This document shows positions 11,499 through 23,159 of a stretch of 64,000 nt of DNA, one piece after another. The stretch is from Reticulitermes speratus. Taxonomy: Eukaryota > Arthropoda > Insecta > Blattodea > Rhinotermitidae. The notes beneath the pieces are model-generated. The model searched no databases. It had not been told where the DNA came from and was given only the letters and a program-made list of their open reading frames with translations. Location of the stretch: assembly GCA_021186555.1 (NCBI GenBank), contig JAJKFL010000003.1, forward strand, positions 30,616,908-30,680,907, in the 5' to 3' direction. Made by a program: the position numbers and the translations under genes. How positions within the stretch are numbered: the first letter of the stretch is position 1; the number at the start of each line of letters is the position of its first letter.

Positions 11499-11662
11499 GA
11501 AATTTTGAGACAATCCATACTCCGAGACTGATGATGTGGGTGAAGCGGGAGGAGCCAGCTACTCTCTAACTCCTCAGCAGTATGGACGTGACCTCTCGAG
11601 TGTCGTAGCCCTCTTTCTACCTTATTTCTTTATTATAGTGAAGTGATGGCGACAGAATGTCC

Positions 11663-11663
<1 letters not shown>

Positions 11664-11699
<36 letters not shown>

Positions 11700-11700
11700 G
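11664..11700. repeat. (ATT)n microsatellite
   Basis: About a dozen ATT units in uninterrupted tandem. Confidence 0.95.
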
Positions 11701-11830
11701 CACAGTATTTAGGCCCCAAGAAGTTATACTTTTGCATTGAGTATGATTTTTATGTATGTTACCTATATACCATGGATTTTCACCTCGGTTGTCCGGATTC
11801 CCGGAAAATCCGGACCATCCCTCCCCCCAT

Positions 11831-12172
11831 ACAGTCCAGATGCCGCAATTCCACCAGCCATGATTAACTTATTAACTCGCGCACGCTTTAAGTTGTTTAC
11901 CTTTTCAAAACCAAATAACAAATGATGAGGGCAAAACAGCAGGCAACCCAATGCTTTGTTTACGGCTGTACGGGTGGGGTATTATAGGGTTGGAATGACT
12001 GAAGGTCATTGTACGAATTTTTGTGCACTGCAGTTACATAGGCCTGCAGGTATTTATTGTATTCTTTTGTATCCTCTTCCTTTTCAAAAAATATGTCCGC
12101 CTGAACTACGACGTGGCCGACTGGCCCACGGCCGCTACAGCCACGGCACCAGGTATATGTGCACAAAATAGA
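11831..12172. other. No recognisable feature
   Basis: Overlapping short frames on opposite strands only. Confidence 0.4.
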
Positions 12173-12238
12173 TCCTTCGAAACGTCGGTAACCATTTACT
12201 AGCCGCCACGACGTAACATCCCAGAGGACCTGAATCTT
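12173..12238. repeat. Repeat F fragment
   Basis: TTCGAAACGTCGGTAACC, then GCCACGACGTAACATCCCAG and GGACCTGAATCTTCTT. This is the core plus end of repeat F. CGAAACGTC is the hammerhead-like element of the family. Confidence 0.65.
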
Positions 12239-12480
12239 CTTTATTTATTTATTTATTTATTACTTACTTCTTCCTGCCTGTGCCACTTACGAATTAGGCT
12301 TGATCTCAGAAACTGTTGCTTTACTATAACTTTGGCAGGGCTCCTTGGGCGGGGATCGGCCTACCGTAAGAACACTACCTACACAGGACAATGCAAACAT
12401 AGTATAAAGGCAAACATACATCACCCACGACTCCAGTGCGATTCGAACCCGTGATCAGTGTTCCAGCAGCCAAAGAAAAT
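12239..12480 (-). mobile_element. SINE-C-like element with (TTTA)n tail
   Basis: On the minus strand: GCGCGGTCTGTGACG head, ATCACGGGTTCGAATCGCAC B box, GGTAGTGTTCTTACGGTAGG body, and an (AAAT)n tail seen as TTTATTTATTTATTTATT at 12239-12260. The head-body order mirrors SINE-C but the sequence is diverged, so it is either an old copy or a sister family. Confidence 0.6.
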
Positions 12481-13592
12481 AAGCGTCACAGACCGCGCGA
12501 GCAATGTGACTGGCTGAATGGGATGCTGAGTAAGTATTAATAATATCTAGATCCCAAGGGCAATGTCATCTATAATTTTGGGTCGCAGACATGAACGTCT
12601 AAAAGCCACTGACATAAGCACTCACTGATGGGATGACTCTGTCATGCTATCACTGTGTTTTTGTGGCCCTAAAACTAAATACAACACGCAGAGGTCCCAA
12701 CATCCTAGTGTTCGGTTGCGTATTCCTTTCTTGTCTAATTCTCTGAATATCATATTTTTCTTTCCTTAATCACCAACACCTCCTGACATATCCGAAACTT
12801 TCAACAAACCTGAAATGGATGCATCCCATACACCATATTTGGAGTATCTGCACGATTATGCCCACTACCACCATCTGACCTCTGTCGCATGCAGCTCTTA
12901 GTAAACTGCGAAAGCTGTGATTTTGTGGACTTGAGCAAGTTTCTTGTCCAGCCAAAACTTATCGATTTCCGTAAAAACACGTCGTATAACGATTGTACGT
13001 TTATGTCCAAAGTGGAGACTGCTTAGGACTCTGAGGCAGGCATATCGTACATTTCTGCAGCCTTACTCTTATTCATTATCAGCATACAGCAATCTGAAGT
13101 AGCATGTTGTTGCATGTGCCATTATCAAATGCTTGTTTGTCGGAATGGCGACCTCTCACTGGCTTATTGCGTTGTGAGGAAGGGGGAAATGTGAAAGACA
13201 CGCTCACAGTACATCAACTATTGCAGACAGCGTTTTAGGTAAATTTTATTTACTTTAGTTTGTTATGCACAACAGGTCATAAGGTTAATGGAGATAGATA
13301 ATTCTCAAAAACGAATAATTACAGAAGGAGAAGGAAATGGTGAGGTCAAAAGGTGAAAAGCTACGTTGAGTTTTATATCAGAATTGTGTTATGTCGGCCG
13401 TCATGGTCAATGGAAGTTGGAAAATGAAAGAATCTGAGGAGGTCAACAAAAGGTTCATAGAAAAATAAAGTTGCTCTTTGTAGCCTAGGTTTCTGTGTAT
13501 GCAAAGAATAAGTCTTGGTGTGGCTGCTGAATAAGAACAGTGAGGAATGGAGGACTGGTGATGAAGACTCACGAAGTTCACGCGCAATACCC
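12481..13592. other. No recognisable feature
   Basis: Short frames only. Overlapping frames at 12770-13010 (-) and 13373-13636 (-) are not recognisable proteins. Confidence 0.45.
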
Positions 13593-13709
13593 ACATCTTG
13601 CAGCAAAAATTCAATCCAGTCTAATATAAGACACATCTGTGAGATGAGAAATACATAAATCTTGCAGTAAAAATTAAAACCAGTCTAGTATGAGACACGT
13701 GTGAGATGA
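13593..13709. repeat. Local ~65-bp tandem duplication
   Basis: ATCTTGCAGCAAAAATTCAA ... CCAGTCTAATATAAGACACA at 13594-13645 is repeated with point changes at 13659-13709. Confidence 0.7.
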
Positions 13710-14969
13710 TGGTTTTATGGCTTCACATATTGCTCGATAGACACAATGTATTAAGCGGAATGAGTATGTCTTCCTTTTATCACATAGTTGCGTGTTTCTC
13801 CGTCTTTCTTATTAGAAGGCCGCTGAAACATCGTGGTGTTTTTCTTGGACTGGATTCGTATCCGTCTTATATTGTAGAGCATAAATAACAGCATAAACGC
13901 TACTTATTAGTGGCATGTATAAAGGCGAGTATGTTTACTTATAACATAAAGACCCAATGACTTCATGTAATATTAATATCAAAGAGAAGGAATTCGCCTA
14001 TGCGCATCATCGTAGCCTAAGATTATGCAACATAGCATACGAAATAACTTCAGCAGTCAGAAATTTCCCCTCGATACATCCTGTGGACTTAGTGAGGTGT
14101 GAAAACGGCATAGCAAAGTTCAACGCTACAGACAACGAAAAACTAAAGACGCTTTTAACAGCTGTGATAATAAAGGATATAACACTGTATTATTACCGTC
14201 GGCCTAGGAAAGAAGTATGGAGAAAATTACGTAATATGGAGCGTCATATTAACCACCAAGAAATTCAGTCGTACCTCACAGAGAATACAGTCCTTCTCCA
14301 TTAGAAAGGCCAATCAGGTGATCCTATTTACGTAAATAACCGTTATATACTGTGAAGATTACAAGAAACACTGTGGCCAAACGCAATTTTCTTACCGATG
14401 GTACACACACTTACCACTGGCCTTTAAAACGGTTAATTCGTTCTAGTACAATTTTCGAACCTTCGGTTTACTGCATTTTATACGTTCTATGGAAAGGGTG
14501 CAAAAATCAAACGCATAATATATTTGTCTAACTGTCCGGCGGCAAATGTTTCTCTAACACCACCGGTCAATTAAAGAGAAAATTGTGCATGTTCATATGG
14601 AACTTTACGGATATTCTTGGAAATGGATGAAAGAACATAAAGTTTGTACATTACATTCAGGTCCATAAGGCAGAGCTATGTAAGACTACGTATTTAACCC
14701 AATATAAGAGGAGACTTTTTTCCAATTTATCAGCTGAAAGATGGAGAGTTGCCTTAGAATCGCGCACAAAATTAAACATGTTCTGTACACATTTCCCCGA
14801 GAACTGATAACTGTGAAAGGGGAGGGGGTGTCATATATTCGCGTAAATACGGTGCATTTGGCTCACATTAGAATGCAGCAAATATTCAATGAAACACGGA
14901 GAATAAAGACCGTAAGTATTATTAACAACTGCGTACGAATTCTGTGAAGATGCAAATTTCATGGAATTT
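13710..14969. other. No recognised gene; one 115-codon frame
   Basis: The plus-strand frame 13957-14304 encodes 115 residues, with a lysine/arginine-rich second half containing YYYRRPRKEVWRKL. I know no family for it, and there is no supporting splice or promoter signal. It may be chance or a decayed transposon ORF. Confidence 0.3.
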
Positions 14970-15240
14970 TACGTGGTGTCGACTGGTAAACAGTTACGGA
15001 TGTTTCGAGGGATCGCAGTGCCTCCACCTTCAGGGTCAAGAAACTCTTCTTGGACTGTGAGATTTGAGGTTACCAAAGTGGCGTTGCTGTTGACAAACAG
15101 GTGGACTACTCGACACTGATGATGAACGCATCACGCCCATTCGAAACGTCGGTAACTAATTTATCAGACTTCCTGTCCAGCATTCCAGAAGACTTGAATC
15201 TTCAGCAACAAGGCTGTGAAAACTCAAGTCTCGTAACGAT
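14970..15240. repeat. Repeat F, inverted pair of hammerhead-like motifs
   Basis: The left half contains GGTAAACAGTTACGGATGTTTCG followed by CTTCAGGG, which reversed gives CTGAAGG ... CGAAACATCCGTAAC. The right half reads CTGATGATGAACGCATCACG ... TTCGAAACGTCGGTAAC on the plus strand and ends CCAGAAGACTTGAATCTTCA with CTGTGAAAACTC. The two cores face each other. Stem II complementarity is poor, so this is a decayed copy. Confidence 0.55.
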
Positions 15241-15984
15241 GGATTTGTACCTGAAACGTCAGGGAATTATTCACGTACACTCGCTTTCGGCGCATTACCA
15301 AAGCGAACGTGCAAAACTGGGCATGTTATCAATGTTTCCCTGCCTGGCAGTACGTCTGTTGATCTGCCCGCATCCAGAAACTCTGGAATCGCACCAAGAA
15401 TTTTCATAAAATTATGCTAGTATGTTTCAACAAAAATTTTCGACATGCTGCAATTTTTGTTCGCCTATATTCGGATAAGTAACATACATATTACGTGAAG
15501 TGTGCATCTCGAACGTAACTCGCTAAATATTTACTGGAACGTGAAATGCTTCCAACAAAAGTTGTAAAGAAAAATGAAACACATACTGTATGCACAATAC
15601 AACCTAAACAACCGAAGCAGACGAGCCAGAATTATTAAATTATGGGTACATTTCCTAACTTGTATTTTTGTTGCAAAACTTACGTAGTTTCGTTACTAAA
15701 ATGCTAAGATTTAATTCACTGTGACAATACCACAGAGCTTGTATAAACCAGCAAATCACATTTCTTCATAAAGACATGGCAAAGAAAATTTTCAATACTT
15801 CCATGTATTTACAATTTTGAAATTAGCCTCTGCTCTGAATACGTTTAAGATTTTCACCTAAACAGAATTCAACAAGGCAGGTAAAGTACGTATAACGTAA
15901 TTTTGTGGCCCGTTCACGTAATGTTTATACATTCTCGGCTATCCTAACAGGCTGATACCATTTCATGGCGATTTCATGACGCCG
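15241..15984. other. AT-rich, nothing recognised
   Basis: AT-rich sequence. The 102-codon frame at 15101-15409 overlaps repeat F and is probably a by-product of it. Confidence 0.45.
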
Positions 15985-16199
15985 GCAACAATAAAACGTA
16001 CCGTACTTAGATCTTCATGTAAAGTTTCCGATATTTATGTCACATTGTAGCCAAATTTTGAGTTTCTCGCCAGATTTTAATGAGTGTCCTATATCAAATT
16101 TCACAAAAGTCCGTCCCGTGAGAGTCCAACTGAGGACAGACGGACGGACAAATGTGACGAAGGTAATAGGCGTTTTTCGCGAGTATGCGAACGAGCCCA
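15985..16199 (+). repeat. Repeat E, 3' part
   Basis: AAAACGTACCGTACTTAGATC, TCTTCATGTAAAG, GCCAGATTTTAATGA, CAAATTTCACAAAAGTCCGT and GACGGACGGACAAATGTGAC align in order with the 3' half of the copies at 26773 and 45533. It ends GCGAACGAGCCC against GAACGCGCCT. Confidence 0.7.
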
Positions 16200-17086
16200 A
16201 TTCCTACAGCGTGGGCTGCAAGTAGAATATGGCGCTGCAAATTCTAAGTCCAGTTCGCAAGACCTACATCGGAAACATAGATAATCGTGAACGCTTTCAC
16301 AAGAAACTAAATAGCGAAGTACGATAAGTCAACAATGTAAATGAGGAAAATTAGACGGGATTAGTCATCGAACCATTTGGAACTGAAGAGGCCTCGAGGC
16401 CATTAGAAAGACGTTCCACTCATAAAATGATGGACATCAACAACCATATAAATGTTCCAGTGATGTCGCCTCGGTATCCGTTCAACGCAAATAAACACAC
16501 AAGAACTGCAAATAACGTATCTATCCCACGTCGTGCACAAGAAAACACTTGACTCTCTTTGCATAAGCACTGCAGGCATATACAACACAAATATGGGTAG
16601 CCACTCAGGAAAAGTGTGTGATATTGTAAGAATTGTCTTCATCATCATCACAAAGTTGGTCAGCAATGTGTCGCACGGAAAAGCAGAGTGAACAGCGAAA
16701 TAGATCCAACAATGGTGGACAATAGAAGCAACGTATATAATGTAAGAGTTAGAAGTGCCAAGGATGATCATGTGATACACGCCTATAATTGGTAAATTGC
16801 TTGATTTTCCTCAAGAAGCATAAAACGTCGACTCATTATTTAAATTAGCATTCGTCTAGCTTTTTCTGCGGGGGGAAAAATACTCATACTAAGACAACGT
16901 TCCCTGTATCTGTCATTCTGTAAAGCAAATGCGTATGACGGCTGTTGTGGGAATTGGGTATTAGCTACGACAAAAACTGCGACTACCATGACTATAGCCA
17001 CACACCGTAAGTTTAGCCGTCTGCCTATGTAACCAAGGGACAACAGATTTGTGGTTCATATACACAGCCATACTCTTAAAGGTAAA
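16200..17086. other. No recognisable feature
   Basis: The minus-strand frame 16403-16780 (125 codons) has no recognisable motif. Confidence 0.4.
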
Positions 17087-17335
17087 GTCCCTGTGCATGC
17101 CATGGAGGCGTATAGGAAAGTGAAGTACAGTTTCAGTCATTTTTAACCTCGTCACCAGATGGAGGTGGTGGTCAGCTTCACAAGCCAGTATTCACTGAAT
17201 AATAGGAGGCTGGAGGAGCCACTAATCGGCCTGTACTGTCTGTAGAAGAGAGAAACCTCTTGCTCCTACCGGGGATCAAACCACATTTCCTCGGTCGTCC
17301 AGCCTAGTCACTACATCCACTGAGATCTCCCTGCT
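17087..17335 (-). mobile_element. SINE-A copy, minus strand
   Basis: Begins CCTGTGCATGCCATGGAGGC (3' tail), contains ACCAGATGGAGGTGGTGGTC and CCTCGGTCGTCCAGCCTAGTC and ends in a degenerate A box. It is diverged but collinear with other copies. Confidence 0.75.
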
Positions 17336-17348
17336 CCTCTTCTTCAAG

Positions 17349-17404
17349 GGTAACAGCAGCAGCAGCAGCAACAGCAACAGCAGCAGCAGCAGCAGCAGCA
17401 GCAA
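17349..17404. repeat. (CAG)n microsatellite
   Basis: CAG tandem run of about 18 units interrupted by two CAA triplets. Confidence 0.95.
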
Positions 17405-18004
17405 TGCCTTTCTACGATCTAGTTCAGAGGTTGATTTGCGAAAGGGTGCACTGGGCAAATATTAAAGTCTAACGTGACAGAATTTCGTGTTTCTCCCTCA
17501 AGTCCTAATCTGAGGTAATTTATAATTAAGAACAAATAGCCAGGGTATTTAAATCCACAACAGAAAGAAAAATTTGGCCATATTTCACAGTCTGGCATCA
17601 TCACAAAATTTATGATTCAGCGTGCCTTTGTTTTGCACTGTTTAGTCTGCTTGCGGTAGCCGAGTTAAACACTTCAGGTTTGGACTTTTACAATTGTTTT
17701 ATTACGTGACGTTAAATGGAAGGTGATTAATCATGTGTCTTCATTAAGTGCACAACAGTTGAATGCCAACTATTACTTAGTTCGCATATTTTACAAGCGA
17801 CGCGGAAGATGTCCTCTAAAATGGAATAAATAAAGTGAAACTGTACTTACGTACAATTGTAGTCACGCATCCCGCAGATTCCCGCCTTAGAACTAATGGC
17901 AGGATATTATCCAGTTATTTACTTTTAAGAATCAGTAATATATATTTGCATGTTACTTAGAAAGATGCTTAATAGAAGTCATGCCGTTGTGTTCATATAA
18001 TTAC
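17405..18004. other. No recognisable feature
   Basis: AT-rich; no open frame of note. Confidence 0.45.
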
Positions 18005-18500
18005 TACTAATAATTATTAAAATGCCTTCAACACGACTAAGTATTTGTTACGTAACAGAAAGCTATACGATTCGGTCTCAGTAGACCACCACCAGGACAC
18101 GCATAAAGAATTTAATTACAAGTAAGAAAATAAAATATTAATACCATACATACTTCGCGTGTGATCTCACTTAGCCTACATTCTGTCTTTTACAGTTTTC
18201 AATTGTGTAAATAATGCCTTTATTAATAGCTTCATTATTCTGAGTTGTGTTTTCTTAATACGTTGATTGTTGGTGTATATATTGGCATTACACGGTTAAA
18301 ATTAGCGAAAATACTAATAAAGGCATCATGTATGCAATTTAAATCTATAAAAGACAAATATATTTAATCTCACGCGAAGTATATACATATATGTTATTCT
18401 TGATACTTAGTCTATGACTGTCTCCTGAGACCGAAACATGTAGATTTCTGTTACATAATAAGTGCATAATCGTGCTGACGACATTTTAATAATAATTATC
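18005..18500. mobile_element. Long inverted-repeat element with two hammerhead-like motifs
   Basis: Left arm (about 18005-18232) and right arm (about 18309-18499) are imperfect reverse complements, sharing TTAAAATG..TTC..CACGA, GTAACAGAAA, CGGTCTCA, TACTTCGCGTG and ATGCCTTTATTA in order, with a spacer of about 75 bp. The right arm on the plus strand reads CTATGACTGTCTCCTGAGACCGAAACATGTA, a hammerhead-like core with a damaged CTGATGA. The left arm on the minus strand reads CTGGTGGTGGTCTACTGAGACCGAATCGTATA, also damaged. The stem GTCTC/GAGAC is kept in both. Confidence 0.6.
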
Positions 18501-19591
18501 ATTAATATTAAGTTAGGAAGATGTTTTAACCCTAACAGCAATATTCTGATTTGTAGGGTTTCCAGAGGCCGGTAACTTGATTACGCTCATGAACTTCTTA
18601 ACATTTTGTGTACCAAAGTTGCATCCAGTAAACGCTTAGTACCTGTATAATGAATGGTGGTAACATTCCTACAGGGTCCTCAAAATTTCAGTACTGTCTT
18701 AAAAGAACAGTTTAAAAATTTGTATACGAATATGGGCTGTGGGCAAAAGATATGTAATGAAGCACAAACCCTTTATGTGCTAACAACTGTAGGCATGGCG
18801 GTAGTGCGAGGTGTCCGTCTACATCAGGCAGATCTAAGGCGGTACATCTGCACTAGTAGAAATAACGCTCAGCAACAAATCAGTAAACTGTATAATTATT
18901 ATCAATTAACAGTTTTTCCTATTATCACCATAGGCTACAGAATGGAGAGTTTGGAGAAAGTGGCCGTCTTAAATTCTCCCGCAAACTTACCATTCTTTTT
19001 CCAGGAACGCAAGTAATTATTCAACCCAAAATTTTTCATCACCATGTCTAGTTTACAAAACCGCGGATATCAGAACATAACACAACCCAAGTCCCACCAC
19101 TTGTTTGAAATTATAAAAAATTCGTTATCCTATTTCGAAGAAGACATTCACATTAGAAATGTATTAGTCTAGCTGCAGACTACAATGGAATGGGCAAGTA
19201 GCTAGTACAGGAAAGCAAGTTATGAGCATTGGCTGCAGGTGAAGATACGTATGGGAAAAGTAGTTCGTGAGCATTAGAGGTGGAGGAAATTGGCTCAGTA
19301 TAGTGTCTAATGGCGACCTTTGGTAATAGCGATGTTGAATCTTGGGGTTTTGGTAGAAGTGTTGGTTATAATTAGTGTCAGAAACATTTCTTGTTCTCTT
19401 GGCAGCAGAATGGAGCTAGCTTTGGCACTCCAGTGGGGGAATGGATCAGGATCCCTTAGACACACAACATTCTGCACTTTACGTGAATGGTCTCCAGCAC
19501 AGCAGTAAGTAACAGCCGGAACCCGTAGATGGCGTGAATTATGGCACCCGCAATACAACGACCGGGGCTTGCTGCGCTCTGCAACAAGTAA
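18501..19591. other. No recognised gene; one 120-codon frame
   Basis: The plus-strand frame 18654-19016 encodes 120 residues with no motif I know. Downstream frames around 19307-19750 overlap each other on both strands and a CA repeat, so they are unlikely to be genes. Confidence 0.3.
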
Positions 19592-19621
19592 ACACACACA
19601 CACACACACATACACACACAA
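19592..19621. repeat. (CA)n microsatellite
   Basis: About 14 CA units with one TA interruption. Confidence 0.95.
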
Positions 19622-21759
19622 CGTGTCCAATTTACTGCCGGTAAAACTATTCAAGTAACACGCATATAATGTTTGCCGAGTCAAGTAATTCGCAATACTC
19701 TGCGTCAGACATGGGCGCAAGATAATCACGAACTTCCTCCCCTTCTTCAAACGTTTACCGATAAAATTTCAGTTGCCCACTCGAAGGAAGAAAACCTATT
19801 CAAATACACATTCGAAAAATCTGGCAGATTAGAGAGGAAAGACCTGAGAACAAGAAGAGCATAAAATAATGTAAAGAGGACAAGACAAACTCAAAGTGTA
19901 AAGCAATATGGAAATGAAATTCGAGGCCATTTTACAAAATTCGAACAAAATACGAACGCATGAGAATAAATTTCTACCACTTTTTGCTTTTACGTCTAAG
20001 AGAAAAAAATCCTTCAGATTGTTAAATAACGTTCAGGTGAACACCTAGAAAAACTCAGTTGAAAAATATTCGTTTTGAATATGGAAAGGTTACTAAAACT
20101 GCAACCATAAAAATGGTTTTCAAGGTATGGAAGTGGAGGTGTATTTAAATGACGCAGCCGTTTAAAACTTTTGGTCGAAACAGGTGATCGAAGTGCAACA
20201 GGGAGTTTACAGTTCACTGACAGGCTTCCAAGATACCTTTGCGATACGATCCAAAAACGATACGTTGTCACTACAATCAAAGTATACTGACACACAATGT
20301 AGCGCTGCTGTGGCTAAACGGACAAACATCAGCGGCAAAGTTAGACACAGCCGAACTGTATAATTCATTAAGCGTCGCGGTGATACAGTTAGAAAGGGAC
20401 AATTTTGTTGGAAAGCTAGGTTCAGGAATGCTGTTTCAGAAGCAGGTCAGAGTTGTGCTCTTGAAAGTTCGTGTACTTTGTGAGAGGTGTTTTTGATTAT
20501 CACATCAACTCTCGTGCAAAGTTAAAAAGTATTTATTTGCGCATGTTTCATATATTATTTCTGGCAGCCAGACGCTCTGTGCTGTCTTCGTCTTCTGGTA
20601 GTTTAAAATATAAATCAATCAGACGTCAACAATTAAAGGAAGAATATTTTCTTTTTCTTTCGAAAGAATCGAGAGATTTGCCGTGTAGGCCAAACTATTT
20701 CCTCTCAGAAATAGTCACAAGTGCTGTCGTGCAGGGCCTATCAAGCTTCCTGTCTAGGAAACCATTTTCTGAAATACTAAAACGAACTGCTTAGGTCACA
20801 GCCCAACAGCGTCTTACTCAACACTGTTCACTTGGACGAATGTGGAAAGCAACGCACCGCTGCCTGCTTTAAAGAACGATTCAGTATTAATTGGCAAGAC
20901 TGGGTAAATCGAGAGAATGTTTGTCACCATTCCTGGTATCCCAAAAAAAAAAAAACAAGACAGCTAACCATGCATAGGAAGAGCTGCTTTGAATTTAGAT
21001 AAACAGTTCCAGATCCTGTCTGCGATTGTTTCTTGGTACAGTGGCAATTTTGTAGGATCCGGTGTGTACAGTTCACAGTCACAGATGAACAGAAGTCGAA
21101 CGGTCTCACCTGTTCACATGTTCGCCGCGGCCAGGTTCTTAAATCATAACAAGCAAAGCATTGCACAAAAGGGCCGCCAATCCAGCTTAGATTTATATGC
21201 GGAACGCACTGCTGGCATCGTGATCTCTTTGTGGTAAACTTCAATTACGCGAGAAATTTAGTTTACATGGGAGGTCTAGTGGTGTTGTAATGCTGGCTAC
21301 GAGCCCGTGTTCTGACGGTTTTATTGAACTTCCTTGCTTGCATCTCACAGTGTGAGAATGTTACACCACCGACATTCACCAAAAGTTTAACCACAGAAGT
21401 TACAAAATTAACTCACTCCATAACGGAGAGTTAATGGCCAAGAAATTCGCCGTCTTTATATAGAACCCGAAGATCACTGTCGTGTTCAAAGAATCACGTC
21501 ACTGGACCCTATACAGTCACTTGAATCTATTTTACACCCTCATACCCTAATTAACTAAGATCCACCTTAATATATCCTCCGAAGTACGGCTAGTTCTCGA
21601 AAAAGGCTTCAATATCTTCGACTTCATTTTCTATGTATTTCTAATTTATCCCCAGGTGATATATGCCCGGAACATCAGTCCCCCTTGATTTGATAACACG
21701 GATAATATTTGGTACGAGTAAGCCTACTACATTAATTTGATCACTGTATAGTTATGGAG
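19622..21759. other. No recognisable gene
   Basis: Several 80-107 codon frames on both strands (20014-20295 -, 20239-20496 +, 20471-20794 +, 20924-21244 -) overlap and carry no recognisable motif. An A-run lies at about 20943-20955. Confidence 0.4.
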
Positions 21760-21870
21760 GCAGTAGGTATCTCCGAAACGTTGATACACCGGACTGCACA
21801 GAGAACTGCAGTCTACATTTTCACTGCCATGAAACCTTGTCACAAGAAAGACTCTGCTCTATAAATTGAG
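21760..21870. repeat. Degenerate repeat F fragment
   Basis: Contains CTCCGAAACGTTGATAC and CACTGCCATGAAACCTTGTC, a weak match to the CGAAACGTC core and terminal segment of repeat F. Confidence 0.35.
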
Positions 21871-21875
21871 TTAGT

Positions 21876-21910
21876 TAGTTGGTTGGTTGGTTGGTTAGTA
21901 GGTTAGTAAT
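21876..21910. repeat. (GTTG/GTTA)n microsatellite
   Basis: Run of GTTAGTTAGTTGGTTGGTTG and related tetranucleotides. Confidence 0.9.
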
Positions 21911-22807
21911 TTCGCCAATTAGTTTCTCAGTTAATATGATTATTATACAACAATTAAACTAAGGATGCGTGAGAACAAACTGCTGAGTTTAATACTTGAA
22001 CCTACAAGACAGGAAGTGTTGGGAGGACTGAGAAAATTCCATAGTGCGGAATTTCATTTTCAAGGCTCAACATGGAGGCAGCTGTATCCTCTGAAACTTT
22101 TGTAAACATCTACTGGACTACAGTTTGTCATAAACCAGTACCGCGCCATTTACAGCCTCCAACTACGTTGCGTCTTCGGAGGGAGCGACTAAACTGAACA
22201 GCCGCATAAAATAACAGGTTTTAGGATTGAAATGAAAATGCAAGCATTCACAAAACCGCTAAGGCGACAAATTAGCGACAGATTTTAAGAAACAAGATCT
22301 GTCCATCCAGACTTAGTGCATAAACGTCAACCGCATCAGGATAACATACTCGTATATATCCACAGTTCAAATAAACGAGAAAATATATCGTCCCAATATT
22401 CAAAATAAATATATTTCTGCATTAGTACTTATTATCGATCAGTGTTTATGGCTGCTGACGTGGCTGAGACCCTATTTAGAGTTAAGAACACTAAGAAAAG
22501 TCACACGTTGTAAATAATTTTATTAACTATCTGGTAAATCGAGCCGACAGCGCACTAAATCACCAATGAAATAAATCGAATCACATTCTTACGCAGTATT
22601 TACCCACAGCAGGCCTACATTTTAATACACATCGTTTACATTCTTCAAACGACAATCTTTCCAACAGAAATTCTGTCTCTATTTCACAGACCCGAGCCAC
22701 ATATCCACATATCAATCCCGATTAATTGACATCCAGAGTGCTAGAAAAGTGTGATTTTATTTACGTACATCCTTCAAATCTTCATTTCTTTTAATCAGAT
22801 ATTTTCT
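21911..22807. other. AT-rich, nothing recognised
   Basis: No open frame above 60 codons and no match to repeats elsewhere in the window. Confidence 0.45.
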
Positions 22808-23119
22808 TTAGCACCATAAAGGTAAAGGTAAAGCAATCCCATTACAGGCCTGGACAGGCCCTTAGGGATCCAGGAGATTGAGGTTTTTAGACAATCGGCA
22901 CATGAAGGTGGTAAGGTTGTCAGCCCTGCGCACCGGCCGCCTTTACCCCCCAGGAAACATTCCTGGTACTCATTTCTGTTAGAGGCTGAGTGCGACCGGA
23001 ACGATTACGTCAATGAAAAATTCCAGTGACACCATCGGGAATCGAACCCGCGACGTTCCGGCTTGTAGCATAGTGCCTCAACCAACTACGCCACCGCGTG
23101 CCCCCTCATTAGCGCCATA
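22808..23119 (-). mobile_element. SINE-B copy with 11-bp target-site duplication
   Basis: TTAGCACCATA (22808-22818) and TTAGCGCCATA (23109-23119) bracket the element. On the minus strand it starts GGGGCACGCGGTGGCGTAGT (A-box-like), then GTCGCGGGTTCGATTCCCGA (perfect B box), body with CAGAAATGAGTACCAGGAAT, and ends in a (CTTTAC)n-type tail. It is the best-preserved SINE-B here. Confidence 0.88.
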
Positions 23120-23159
23120 CAACAGAATATTAACAGGTCAAGTCCTAATTATTTTCAAG

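Larger units (their letters stand above)
11410..11830. mobile_element. Candidate pogo/Tigger-like relic beside the MULE pseudogene
   Basis: The left end reads TACAGTAGTCCGTTGATAATCC with GGACAA, the right end contains CTCGGTTGTCCGGATTCCCGG with AAAATCCGGACC. Ends of this kind, beginning CAGTAG after TA and carrying repeated TCCGGA words, are typical of Tigger-like elements. Between them lie a perfect GC-rich palindrome (11464-11498) and an (ATT)n microsatellite (about 11664-11699). The right terminus is not clean. Confidence 0.4.

Noticed and set aside
13957-14304. 115-codon frame as a host gene
   Set aside because: No known motif; reported only as an unrecognised frame.
19592-19750. Gene in the 147-codon minus frame 19307-19750
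   Set aside because: Frame includes a CA microsatellite read as VCVCVCV and overlaps a frame on the other strand.
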